A stretch of DNA of 52,002 bases from Solirubrobacterales bacterium (GTDB lineage Bacteria > Actinomycetota > Thermoleophilia > Solirubrobacterales > Solirubrobacteraceae), in assembly GCA_025963905.1 (NCBI GenBank), contig JAOPZW010000134.1, forward strand, positions 1 to 52,002. Reading direction: 5' to 3'. Positions 16,107 through 25,336 of this stretch are shown here, in pieces. The notes under the pieces are model-generated. The model worked only from the letters and a program-made list of their open reading frames with translations, made no database searches and had not been told where the DNA came from. Positions within the stretch are counted from its first letter, which is position 1, and every line of letters starts with the position of its first letter. A program made the translations under genes and the position numbers.

Positions 16107-18644
16107 GTGCACGCCGGGACGCGTAGTGGCGAGGGTTACGCGCGCCTGACGGCCCGGTCGGTCGACGTGCTCGCGCCGCCGCAGGAGGGCGGGCTGCTGT
16201 TTGTCGACATGGCGCTCGGCGCCAGGGACACGTTCGAGCGCGTGCGCGACGCGTGGCGCTCCATCCCGCCTAGCGTCGTCGGCATGTGCTCGCGAATGGT
16301 CTTGCGCTCCCCGGTGGTGCGCTTCGACGGGAACATTGCCGACATCGGTCCGACGGACGATCGCCGCGTGCTGCTGCGACCGTCGGGCGATGACTGGCCG
16401 AACGACGCCAACGCGCTGGCGGATCGTGTCGTTGAGGTCATGCGCGAGAACCGCCAAGCGCCGCGGCCGGTCCACGCCTTCGAGCTGCCCATCGACGGCC
16501 CCGCGGCACTCTCCGACGACCTGGCGCCCGAGATCCTCGCCCGTTGTCGTGCCGTTGAGCTGGAGGCGCTCTTGCGCCGCACGAACGCGATCTGGGAGCC
16601 GACGAGTTACCACTACCGGCTGCCATCGGGCGAGCACACAGACTCCTTCATCCGCATCGCCGACGTCTTCAACGACCGGCGCGCCAGCGCGGCCCTTGCG
16701 AGCTGGCTGCGCGGCTTCACCACCGACTCGACGGTCGCCGTCGTCGACACGGGGACGCTCGTGCCTCTCATCGACCAGCTGGCAATCCTGCTCGAACGCG
16801 CGGCCGAGCAGCTGCCACTCTCGCCCGGCTTGGCCGGCGTGGAAACGATGGACCGCTACCCGAGGAGCCGCTTCGAGTACCTGCGTCGTTTCCGCGAGAT
16901 TTCCGAGGTCGAGATCCTGGCGGTGCTGTCGGTGAGTTCCTCCGGCAAGACCTACGACATGCTCGCGCACTCCCTGAGCGAGACGACGGGCGGACGTTGG
17001 CGCGCCGAGTGCCTGGTGAGCCGGAACGCCACGGACCAGGCCGACGCCGTGCCGCCCGTCGACGCGACGGAACGCCAGAATGCGTGGCTCGCGGTCGCCG
17101 GAGGCGGGACGAATGGCGGCGGCGACTGCGACCTGTGTCGGGACAGCGAGCGGGCGCGCGTCGTGCGGATCGACCCGCGCACGTTCAGCGCCATGGTCCT
17201 TCCCGAGCCCCGGCACGAGATGCCGGACATCGTCTCGGCCGCGCGCAACGCCTCCCTGTTCGGTGCCTACGACAAGCGGTTCGCCGGCGCGCCGGCGATC
17301 CTTCTCGCTCCCACCGAGACGTCGCGTGTGCGGGCTCAGCCGCTACGCCGTGGCGAGCAGCGCGAGCGCGTGCGGTTCGAGCCACTCACGCTGCTCGCCC
17401 AGGACGGTGTGGCCGACCGCGTCGAGAAGCGCCTCGCCGAACTGGCCGCACTGCCCCAGCGAGATCCCGCACGAGAGACCGTGGCGGCGGCGCTTCAGAG
17501 TGTCCGCGCGGTCAGGCCCACGGTCGTGATGTGCGACCACGAAGAGGTGAAGACGCTCGCCGAGGCCATTCGCTTGGAGCCGGTCAAGGGCGGGGAGCGT
17601 CGCACTATGGAGGAGGCCACCGCCCTGGCCGAGGAGCGGTTCCTCCAGGCGGCCACGGCCGTGTGCTCGACAATCGAGCGGCTCGTCGTCGTCGAGCGCG
17701 ACCTCAGCGCTCACGACCTCGCAGCGCGTTTGGGCGCCGACACCTCCTTCGCGCTGCTGGTGGCGGGGCTCCAGACCGGCGTCACGCTCCAGCACTTGAT
17801 GGTCGAGATCCAAGACGCCGCGCAGGCCGAACCCCGCATCTGCGCGCTCGTCTTGCACGCTCATCCGCACGACAGCGCCTCATGGCGCTCCGTCCGCAAC
17901 ACGTTCGGTGGCGGTCAGAAATCGGCACTCTTGGCCCTTTGGCTGACATACCTCCCCGCGCGGTCGCCGTTCGGCGAGGAGCACCAGTTGCTGATGTCCG
18001 TGCAGGATGCCTGGCTGGACGAGACGCGGTTGGGCGCCAGGGCAGCCTGGGAGCAGCGAATGGCGTGGACACGGCCAGACCGTCCTGAGACAGAAGCCTC
18101 CCCGGTTGTCCCCAGCCCGCTGTGGTCGCCGGTGTCGATGAAGCTGAGACGGACCTCGCGCTACGGCGACCTCGATGACCGTCGGGTCGTCGCCGCAATG
18201 GGGTCGGCGTTGAGCCAGAGCATCGACCGCCACGATCGCGACGGCGCTCCCGAGTGGGTACAGGTCGACCTCCCGAACGCGTTCCGCTCGTACTTTGATG
18301 CGCTGCTGCATGTGTCGCTACTCCGGTGGGTCGCACCATCGCGCGCATGGTGGGGTTCGCCCAATGAGTGCGTGAGCCTGATCGACGAGCTCGCCGGGCG
18401 CTTCTCCCGCAGCGTGGAGGACTGGCGATTGCTCCTGGCGGAACTGCTGATGGCGGCCGCGTTGGGCAAGGTGCCGGAGGAAGGCGTCAACGTGCTGCTC
18501 TCCTACGCGCAGACGATGCTCACAGCCCAGCCAACGCCCCACGACCCCGACGCCGACTACCCGCTGGCCTTCGTTGAGCTCGGAGACGCCCTCGTCCGGC
18601 ACTTGCGGCTCGGGGATCCGACGCCCGCCGCCGGGAGCGGCTAG
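16107..18644 (+). CDS. Large protein with phosphoribosyltransferase-like segment
   Basis: The product is 845 aa from GTG 16,107, seven bases after the GHKL stop. Residues about 160-300 resemble an orotate-PRTase-type fold: SYHYRLPSGEHTDSFIRIAD (like the OPRTase SGxHSD element), STVAVVDTGTLVPLIDQL, and EILAVLSVSSSGKTYDML. A CDLC knuckle (Cys341, Cys344) follows. The remaining roughly 500 residues are soluble and helical, without a family I recognise. A classical PRPP loop (DD-TGGT type) is not evident, so catalysis is uncertain; the fold may bind a nucleotide instead. The frame is open and long, unlike the decayed gene upstream. A defence role with the GHKL partner is plausible but unproven. 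Confidence 0.55.
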   Translation: MHAGTRSGEGYARLTARSVDVLAPPQEGGLLFVDMALGARDTFERVRDAWRSIPPSVVGMCSRMVLRSPVVRFDGNIADIGPTDDRRVLLRPSGDDWPNDANALADRVVEVMRENRQAPRPVHAFELPIDGPAALSDDLAPEILARCRAVELEALLRRTNAIWEPTSYHYRLPSGEHTDSFIRIADVFNDRRASAALASWLRGFTTDSTVAVVDTGTLVPLIDQLAILLERAAEQLPLSPGLAGVETMDRYPRSRFEYLRRFREISEVEILAVLSVSSSGKTYDMLAHSLSETTGGRWRAECLVSRNATDQADAVPPVDATERQNAWLAVAGGGTNGGGDCDLCRDSERARVVRIDPRTFSAMVLPEPRHEMPDIVSAARNASLFGAYDKRFAGAPAILLAPTETSRVRAQPLRRGEQRERVRFEPLTLLAQDGVADRVEKRLAELAALPQRDPARETVAAALQSVRAVRPTVVMCDHEEVKTLAEAIRLEPVKGGERRTMEEATALAEERFLQAATAVCSTIERLVVVERDLSAHDLAARLGADTSFALLVAGLQTGVTLQHLMVEIQDAAQAEPRICALVLHAHPHDSASWRSVRNTFGGGQKSALLALWLTYLPARSPFGEEHQLLMSVQDAWLDETRLGARAAWEQRMAWTRPDRPETEASPVVPSPLWSPVSMKLRRTSRYGDLDDRRVVAAMGSALSQSIDRHDRDGAPEWVQVDLPNAFRSYFDALLHVSLLRWVAPSRAWWGSPNECVSLIDELAGRFSRSVEDWRLLLAELLMAAALGKVPEEGVNVLLSYAQTMLTAQPTPHDPDADYPLAFVELGDALVRHLRLGDPTPAAGSG

Positions 18645-18814
18645 TCGGGCTCGCGCTCGAGCAAGTGTGCTAACGGACTCCAGATATCGTCGATCTCGGC
18701 TCCCGTGGGTCTATCGGGCGCGGCGGGGAGCTCGGCGACGTTCAGCCCGCGAAATTCTCGTCACAAATAGCGGACAGATGGCCGTGATGCCGCCGTCCAC
18801 CGGTACCGTCACGC

Positions 18815-19327
18815 CTACCACGTAGGACGCCGCGGGAGCCTGCGGTGAGATGGGCCGTCTTCACGCGTGAACGAGCCCGGCAAGAGACCGTGCCGCCGAT
18901 GTCCGCGGGTGCGGCGGGGCGCTACCGCCCGCCGCGACGCGCCTGCTCGCGACCTCGTCAGGGGGACTCGAGCCCGAACTCCGTGCCCGAGGCGCTGCCG
19001 CTCGGCGCGAGGCGGCCGTCTCGGCGATGAACTGGGTCTGCCGCCAGGCCGCCGGCACGGGCCGGTGCGCGTGCCGGGATGCGGCCGTCCGACGCGCGCG
19101 CGAGGCCGCGGGCGCGAGCGCCCGTCGACGCCGGCCGAGCGTGCGCCCTTGTTGGTCTTGACCCTGTTCCACGCCACAACGAGGAACGCCGGGTCATAGA
19201 CGAGGTTGTAGAGGTCATCAAACCGGCGGCCGGGATCCCCGGCCGCCCACCGGTGCAGCTTGGTCTGCATCGCGAGTACCCGCCGCTCGGCCTCATCAAG
19301 GCCGGGCCACGAAGCGCCGGTATTCAC
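18815..19327 (-). pseudogene. Group II intron reverse transcriptase/maturase, N-terminal fragment
   Basis: From GTG 19,327 the product starts with ALDER-like helices typical of LtrA-type maturases (ERRVLAMQTKLHRWA, DLYNLVYDPAFLVVAWNRV, NKGARSAGVDG). Homology stops after about 70 residues at 19,117; the rest of the frame is Arg/Pro-rich nonsense. None of the catalytic RT blocks (for example YADD) is present, so it is inactive. Bases 18,645-18,814 contain nothing I can support. Confidence 0.7.
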
Positions 19328-19800
19328 CAGCGGCCTCCCCGGTCAGCATTCTCGCTGCGAACCTGCTGGACCCCTTCGCCATGTGGCCGGCTCTCCCGGC
19401 CCCGGACTACTACGGGTCCTCCGTCCCACCCCGGCGACATCAGCCGACGATGGACCTTCCCGCCACCCGGGCAGCTGGACGCTGCCGGGCGGTGAGGGGC
19501 CACCGGGATGGTTCCCACGTTCACCTGGAACCGCTTGACGGGTGAGGCGCCCAGCTTTGCCCCTGCAGCCTCGCCACGACTACGCCGCAGACCTTCACCG
19601 TGGCCTCCCGGCCGACGACATCAACCAGCCCGGGAGTTCTCCGCGCCCAAAGGCCCGGATGCGCGCTGCTGCCCAACCCAGATCTGCCAGATTCGAGCTG
19701 GTGGGTCTCTCTTGAGGAGCGTTCGACCACTGGTTTCTCACGTACACCTTCCCGTCTTGCTTGCCGGGCCCAGACCATCTGGCAGTGCTGATCCGTCCCG
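18815..19800 (-). mobile_element. Group II intron remnant
   Basis: The minus strand from about 19,800 reads like the 5' RNA domains of a bacterial group II intron: GTACGTGAGAAACCAGTGG, GGTTCCAGGTGAACGTGGGA, GGGGTGGGACGGAGGACCCG, and GCCGGCCACATGGCGAAGGG. The start of its maturase gene follows. The 3' half (most of the RT, domains V/VI) is missing. Its 5' side abuts an IS66 fragment, so the intron probably entered that element. Confidence 0.65.
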
Positions 19801-19843
19801 TCGTTGTCGGGGCTGCTTGCCACCCTCCCGCCCATCTCGACGC

Positions 19844-20280
19844 TCAGGCTGCCCCCAGCTTGCACCGGCACGCTGCGACAGGCCGACCGCGGTGTCCTTT
19901 CACCACCGCACGGTTCACAGACGCCTCGTGGCGCTCGATCTCCCAGGCCCAGAACAGCTCGCCGCAGACTCGCAGGCCGGCTTGGCCCATCTGGTGCTCG
20001 ATCCCGGCGCCCTCGGCGTGGAACGCGAAGTCGCGCTGCAGGTGCGACCAGCAGACCTGTCGTCGCCTGACCGGCAGATGGCCGTAGGCCCACCAGCGAT
20101 CCGACGTCACGATCGCCTGGCTGTCGGCGAGCAGGTCCTTGGCGCGGTCTTCGTGGCGGTCGGGCGCCACCTGGAGGATGGCGTGGCGGTCGGTGAAGAT
20201 GCCCCACAACGCGCGCTGGTCGCCGCGCACGCGCCAGCCCGTCTCGTCGATGAGCGAGACGCCGTAGGCGCGGCGCGGCG
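19844..20280 (-). pseudogene. IS66-type transposase fragment
   Basis: The minus frame reads YGVSLIDETGWRVRGDQRAL, then LWGIFTDRHAILQVAPDRHE, LADSQAIVTSDRWWAYGHL, RRQVCWSHLQRDF and GELFWAWEIERHEASV. This is the core of IS66-family transposases (DETGxR, TDRxxAY, CWAHxxRxF). Both ends are missing: a cut anti-sigma gene upstream and the group II intron downstream. Confidence 0.7.
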
Positions 20281-20284
20281 CGGT

Positions 20285-20388
20285 GCGGCGGTGCCGAGCA
20301 CCCGCGCCGCGAGCGGCGCCGGGATGTCCAGCCCATCGCGGTCGACGGGATCGGCGCGACGCAGATCGTCGAGCAGGTCGGGTGTCAT
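20285..20388 (-). pseudogene. Anti-sigma-like gene, cut after about 33 codons
   Basis: The ATG overlaps the sigma-factor stop (ATGA). The product begins MTPDLLDDLRRADPVDRDGL and IPAPLAARVLG, then runs into IS66 sequence. A short gene coupled to an ECF sigma gene in this way is usually its membrane-bound regulator. Only the N-terminal stub survives, before any membrane span. Confidence 0.45.
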
Positions 20389-20938
20389 GACGGGCTCACC
20401 TCGGTGCACGGCGGGAAGGTTGTCGCCGGTTGCGAGCCGGGGGTCGGATGGCCACGGCGCGCGAGTTCCGCGGCCAGGCGGGCACGGGCGCGGTGCAGCC
20501 GCGTGTGCACGGCCTGCGGGCTGCATCCAAGCACGACCGCGGCCCGCGCGCCGTCGAGCCCTCCCACGCGGTGAGCATGAGGACCTCGCGGTCAAGTGGC
20601 CGCAGCGCGGCAAGCGCGTCACGCAGGCTCTCGACGCCGCCCGCGACGGCGCCCCGAGAATCGGCCGTGCGCTGGCGCGCCAGGACAGACATCGCCGCCG
20701 TCAGTGCGGCCCGCCGCCGAGCGGCGCGCCGCCCGTTCGCCAGCACCCGCCGCGCCACCGCGTAGAGCCGAAGCACGGGCTCACGTTCGGGAATGCGATC
20801 CCGCCGCCGCCACGCCACGACGAAGACCTCGGCGACCACCTCCTCGGCCGTCGCGCGGTCGCCCCGTCGCAGCGCGTAGGCGAGGACGTCCGGGCCGTTG
20901 TCGGCGAAGAGCCGCTCGAAGGCGATTCGGTCGTGCAC
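20385..20938 (-). pseudogene. ECF-type RNA polymerase sigma factor, frameshifted
   Basis: From GTG 20,938 the product shows sigma region 2 (FERLFADNGPDVLAYALRRG, then ATAEEVVAEVFVVAWRRRD). After a linker comes the start of region 4 (ALAALRPLDREVLMLTAWEG). There the frame shifts near 20,555. Region 4.2 continues in another frame (GARAAVVLGCSPQAVHTRLH, RARARLAAELARRGH) to the stop at 20,385. One indel restores a normal protein of about 184 aa. Its coupled regulator is destroyed by IS66/intron insertion. If the frameshift is only a sequencing error, the sigma factor would be unrestrained; its targets are unknown. Confidence 0.6.
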
Positions 20939-21547
20939 GCCATCGCCATGTCCGCCCACCCGGCGATTCTTACCGCCCGGACCGACGCCTCGCCTCGTGC
21001 TGCCCTTACCGGCCCATTTGTCGCCCGGCCGTGCCGCCGGCCCCCGCGGTCTCGCCGGAAGCTTCGCGCGGTACCGCGCGTCCACGGCGGATTGGACCGC
21101 GCTCTAATCGAACACCCGTGGAGTGCTCTGGCTCGTTCGCTCAAGCTAAGCCAGCGATAGGTCGACGCGCGGAATCGTGATCTGAGCGCCCAGACACCCT
21201 CGGCAGGTAGCCGGCCTTCGCGCACATCAGGCGGGCACGGGCCCCTGCGGGCGCCCCCGCCCGGCCTCAGTACCCGCACCACGATCCAGCAAGTACAGAG
21301 ACCTTCGATGCTCGACCGCTCTGCCGACGGTCCCGACGCCGCCGGCGCCAGAACCAGCAACTCGCAAAGTCGCTGCTTTGCCGCCAGCAGAGCCGTTCAC
21401 GGCGTCGCCGATGCACCGGGGACCGTCCTCACGAACTCGTGGGGGGGAGCAATCCCGCTGGTCGCGACAACAAGGAAAGCCAGCGAGATCGCGGGCGCCA
21501 GCAGGGCGCAGGACAAACTCTCCAGCAAGGAAGGACACCCAGCCACC
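20939..21547. other. Divergent intergenic region
   Basis: About 600 bases lie between the minus-strand sigma gene and the plus-strand Ig-like gene. I see no credible coding frame, RNA gene or strong repeat. It must hold the promoters of both genes, but no clear -35/-10 pair could be picked by eye. Confidence 0.4.
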
Positions 21548-24500
21548 ATGCCCCAGCGCGTCGCTTTCACCGCCGCGGTCGGTCACCGTGTACGACCGGC
21601 GATGATCGCCCTCCTCGCCGCGATCACCGCCCTGGCCCTCTCCATGGGGGCCAGCACCGATCGGGCTCTTGCGGGTGGCGTCGACTTGACCGCGTGCGCC
21701 AGCGATGGCGCCGAAAACCTGTTTGACTTCGCCGACTGGAGCGGCGGCAGCGTTTACGCCGGCCACGCCTGCCCGGCCAATTACTCCACCCAGGGAGTGA
21801 TGTCCCGCACGACGGGCGCCGCCGCGGTGGCCAACTGGACTGCCGCGGCGATCTTCCGCGCGCCCCTCGGCACGTCGATCACCGACATCCACGGCGACAT
21901 CAACATCGTTGACGACCAGGTCGGGGCGAGCGGCTGGACCGCTGGCCTGACGGACGAGAGCGGCTACTGGTTCTACGGTGGTCCGGGCAACGCCTCCGGC
22001 GTCTACAGCTCCTACGGCCAGTGGGTGCCCTTCGACTACAACGTCGGCTCGCTGCAGCAGTTCGCGCTGTCAGCGGTGTGCGTGTGGGCCTCCTGTCCGT
22101 CTAAGAGCGGCAACCCCTACGCGTACGTGACGATGCGCAACATCCGCGTGCACCTCGTCGACTTCAGCGTCCCGGATCTCACCAACGGCCGCGGGCAGCT
22201 GTGGACGACGAACGCCGCGAGCGAGTGGCTGTCCGGCGTACACAGCGCCGGGTTCGACGCCGGCGACAACATGGGGATCAAGCGGGCGTGGATCGACATC
22301 GACGGCGGCCTTGCCAAGGAGCGGGTCGGTGGCTGTGACTACCACCTGCGCAAGCCGTGCGACGACTATCCCACGATCCTGGACCTCGACACCGCCGGTC
22401 TGTCCGACGGTTATCACACGGTGACGATCAAGGCCCAGGACGCGGCCGACAACGTCAACGCGCTCTCGCACACCTTCCGGGTCGACAACCACGCGCCGGA
22501 CAAGCCGTCGACCCCCACGCTCGCGGGCGCCGCGGCGTCGACGTGGCGCACGACCAACAGCTTCACCGTCAACTACGCCAATCCCGGCACGGGCGGCGGC
22601 TCTCCCAACAGCTCGAGCGACGTGCAGGTCTGCAAGGTCGATCCGGTCACCGGGAACGCCGACGAAAGCCAGTGCATGACGCCGCAATCCGGCGCCGCCC
22701 CGTCAGGCACCAACACGTTCGGCGTTCCCACCACCGGCGAGTTCAAGGCGCGCGTGCGTGTCCACGACGCGCTCTATACGGGGGCGTGGAGCGATTGGTC
22801 GCCGCGGCTGCGCTTCGACGACACCGTCCCGGGTCAGGCTCGCGAGCCGCATCTCAACGGTTGGATCAACAACGCCGAGGCGCAGACGTTCACCATCCAG
22901 CCTCCCAATCCCGCGCAATTCGCACACCCGGCTTCGGGTATCGCCGGCTACGCCGTCACGAAGGATGGGTCAACGCCTGGTGCCGCCATCACAGACCCGG
23001 CTGGCGCGACCTCCGAGACGGCAACGGTCAGCCTTTCGGGCCTGCCGAACGGCGTCAACACGATCAAGGCCCGCGCCATTTCCGGTGCCGGTCTGCCTGC
23101 CACGAACGCCAATGTGGAGTCGCAGGACGTCAAGATCGATCGTCTGCCACCAACGCCCGACGCCAGCGGATCAACCGGGGCCGGGTGGTCAAACGCAGAC
23201 GTGACTCTGACAATGACTGCGTCGGATCAGCCGACCCTGTCGGGAATGGGGGCGGCCGCTGCTGGTCAGCCGTACAGCGACGGCGCCTACCTCACCTACG
23301 AGGTCGACGGCGGGTCCGCGCAGCACATCCGCGGCGGTAGCGGGTCGATAACCCTCAGCGAGGACGGCAGCCACGTCGTCGTGCTCCACGCAACCGACCT
23401 CGCGGGCAATCTCAGCGCAGCCAAGACGGTTCGCGTTAACATCGACCATCAGCCCCCGGTCGCCGACGCGACGGGGGACACCGGGTCGGGCTGGTCTCGC
23501 GGCGACGTGACCGTTGGGATGGGCGGCACCGACCAGGCCGGCCTGTCGGGGATGGGTGGCGCGCCAAGCGGCGAGCCGTACACCAACGGCGCCTACCTCA
23601 CCTACGAGGTCGACGGCGGCACTGCACAGCACATCCGCGGCGGCAGCGGGTCGCTCACGCTCACCGACGACGGGACGCACCTGGTCACCGTCCACGCGAC
23701 CGACGTGGCCGGAAACGCCGGGACGCGCAAGACCGTCAACGTGAATATCGACCGCCGCGCGCCGCAGGTGACGCTGACCGGCGTTCCGCAGGACGGCGTC
23801 CTGCTCAACACCCCCGCCACGGTGAAGATCGCCGCGACAGACGACGTTTCTGGGATGAGCAATGGTTCGGTCGACTACCAGCTCGATGACGCCGATGTGC
23901 GGACTATCAGCGGCGCCACGACCACCGTCAGCGTCCCGAGCGACGGCAACCACATGCTGCGCACGAGGGCGATCGACACCGCCGGCAACACCAGCGAGTG
24001 GCACACGACATCGTTCGTGGACAAGACGCCCCCGAACGGCGGCCTAGAGCTCCAGGACCACAACAACCCCCGACTCATCAGTTTCTACGTCAGCGAGGCG
24101 TGCATCAAGTCGGCGTCGATCGAGCTGCGCCAGCCCGGCGGCGAGTGGATCCCGCTCGAGACCACGACCGGCGACCATCACATCACCGCGACGATTCCGC
24201 AAGACATCTACGACCAGCGCGGCACGTTCGAGGTCCGAGCCCTGGTGACCGACTGCGCCGGCAACCCGGCGATCCTAGACAAGCAGTATGGCGGTCCGAA
24301 CGACGGCCAGTCCGCGGTCGGGCGGCTGGACGCGCGGGCGGGCATGCTGCTCATGGCGTCGTTTATCAAGGATGCCCTCAAGCCCTGCAGCGCGCTCAAG
24401 AAGGTCAAGCCCAAGAAGGCCAGAACGACCGCGGCGAGGAAGGCCAGCCTTGTAGCAGCCAAGCGCAACGCGCGCGCGACCGGCCAGCGCTGCGCCCGAT

Positions 24501-25183
24501 CGAAGGGCAACAAGCAGGCCGCGCCTCGCGCGGCTGCCGCCGCGACGGTAGACACCAAGAAGAAGAACGCCAAGCAGCCGGGCGGGAAGACCAGCAAGAC
24601 GGCCACCACGCCCGGCGCCGTGCTGGGTGTGCTGACCGCCGAGAACGGCGTCGCGGCCGCCGGCCAGGCGGTCGACATCCAGGTGCGCCCGCACACCGCC
24701 ACCAGCCAATGGAAGACGATCGCCACGGCCCGTACCGACGCCAACGGCAAGGTGCAGTTCGGCGTGCCCAAGAGCCCATCGCTATATGTGCGGCTGGTCT
24801 TCCGGCACACCGAGGACCTCGCCGACGCTACCTCGGCAACGCTCGAGACTGCCGTGGCGGCTACCTCGACGATCAAGGCCAACAAGCGCCGCCTGCACAA
24901 CCAGCAGACCGCCCGGTTTAGCGGCCGGCTCGCCGGCGGCTACCTGCCCGCCGGCGGCAGGGAGGTCGAGCTTCAGGGCTTCAACCCCGTAAAGCACAAA
25001 TGGGTGCCAGTGAAGACCGCCGGTCTGAAGGCTGACGACAAGGGCCGCTGGAAGGCGACCTACAAGTTCACCGCCACGCACCGCCCGACGATCTACAAGT
25101 TCCGGCTGCGCATCAGCGCGCGGTCGGACTACCCGTTCGCCGGCGGCTACAGCAAGAGCGTGAAGCTGAGCGTCACGCCCTAG
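21548..25183 (+). CDS. Large secreted Ig-like repeat protein
   Basis: The product is 1,211 aa. The ATG at 21,548 follows AAGGAAGG, and the N-terminus is a signal peptide (MIALLAAITALALSMGAS ... RALAG). The first part (about 40-230) is a beta-rich extracellular domain containing many Trp/Tyr. Bacterial Ig-like modules follow, each ending in motifs such as DGYHTVTIKAQDAADN, GSHVVVLHATDLAGN and THLVTVHATDVAGN. Two near-identical modules of about 100 residues lie in tandem (23,158-23,458 and 23,459-23,758). Residues about 950-1,015 are Lys/Ala-rich (KKVKPKKARTTAARKAS), suggesting cell-wall or polyanion binding. The last 190 residues form two further beta modules. No sortase motif or final TM is seen. 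It is probably a surface or matrix protein; the substrate is unknown. Confidence 0.8.
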   Translation: MPQRVAFTAAVGHRVRPAMIALLAAITALALSMGASTDRALAGGVDLTACASDGAENLFDFADWSGGSVYAGHACPANYSTQGVMSRTTGAAAVANWTAAAIFRAPLGTSITDIHGDINIVDDQVGASGWTAGLTDESGYWFYGGPGNASGVYSSYGQWVPFDYNVGSLQQFALSAVCVWASCPSKSGNPYAYVTMRNIRVHLVDFSVPDLTNGRGQLWTTNAASEWLSGVHSAGFDAGDNMGIKRAWIDIDGGLAKERVGGCDYHLRKPCDDYPTILDLDTAGLSDGYHTVTIKAQDAADNVNALSHTFRVDNHAPDKPSTPTLAGAAASTWRTTNSFTVNYANPGTGGGSPNSSSDVQVCKVDPVTGNADESQCMTPQSGAAPSGTNTFGVPTTGEFKARVRVHDALYTGAWSDWSPRLRFDDTVPGQAREPHLNGWINNAEAQTFTIQPPNPAQFAHPASGIAGYAVTKDGSTPGAAITDPAGATSETATVSLSGLPNGVNTIKARAISGAGLPATNANVESQDVKIDRLPPTPDASGSTGAGWSNADVTLTMTASDQPTLSGMGAAAAGQPYSDGAYLTYEVDGGSAQHIRGGSGSITLSEDGSHVVVLHATDLAGNLSAAKTVRVNIDHQPPVADATGDTGSGWSRGDVTVGMGGTDQAGLSGMGGAPSGEPYTNGAYLTYEVDGGTAQHIRGGSGSLTLTDDGTHLVTVHATDVAGNAGTRKTVNVNIDRRAPQVTLTGVPQDGVLLNTPATVKIAATDDVSGMSNGSVDYQLDDADVRTISGATTTVSVPSDGNHMLRTRAIDTAGNTSEWHTTSFVDKTPPNGGLELQDHNNPRLISFYVSEACIKSASIELRQPGGEWIPLETTTGDHHITATIPQDIYDQRGTFEVRALVTDCAGNPAILDKQYGGPNDGQSAVGRLDARAGMLLMASFIKDALKPCSALKKVKPKKARTTAARKASLVAAKRNARATGQRCARSKGNKQAAPRAAAAATVDTKKKNAKQPGGKTSKTATTPGAVLGVLTAENGVAAAGQAVDIQVRPHTATSQWKTIATARTDANGKVQFGVPKSPSLYVRLVFRHTEDLADATSATLETAVAATSTIKANKRRLHNQQTARFSGRLAGGYLPAGGREVELQGFNPVKHKWVPVKTAGLKADDKGRWKATYKFTATHRPTIYKFRLRISARSDYPFAGGYSKSVKLSVTP
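23158..23758 (+). repeat. Tandem Ig-module repeat within gene (two units, about 303 bp)
   Basis: Two successive units of about 303 bases encode nearly the same module. Both contain DGAYLTYEVDGG/NGAYLTYEVDGG, AQHIRGGSGS and HATDxAGN. Recent duplication or recombination within the gene is likely. Confidence 0.75.
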
Positions 25184-25336
25184 CGGCACGGCCGACACCA
25201 GCGCCGGTTAGGGCCGGTTCGGGCAACGCGAAATGCGACCCCGGCCGGCCCATCCGCTTCAGGCTACGGTTCCAGATGCCGACCTAGCGAGTGGCAGGGG
25301 CGCTGATCGACCAGCGGCCGCTGCACGATCTGTGTG

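Noticed and set aside
16002-17216. 404-codon minus-strand frame
   Set aside because: It lies opposite the GHKL/PRTase-like genes, whose own frames show clear motifs; the antisense product shows none.
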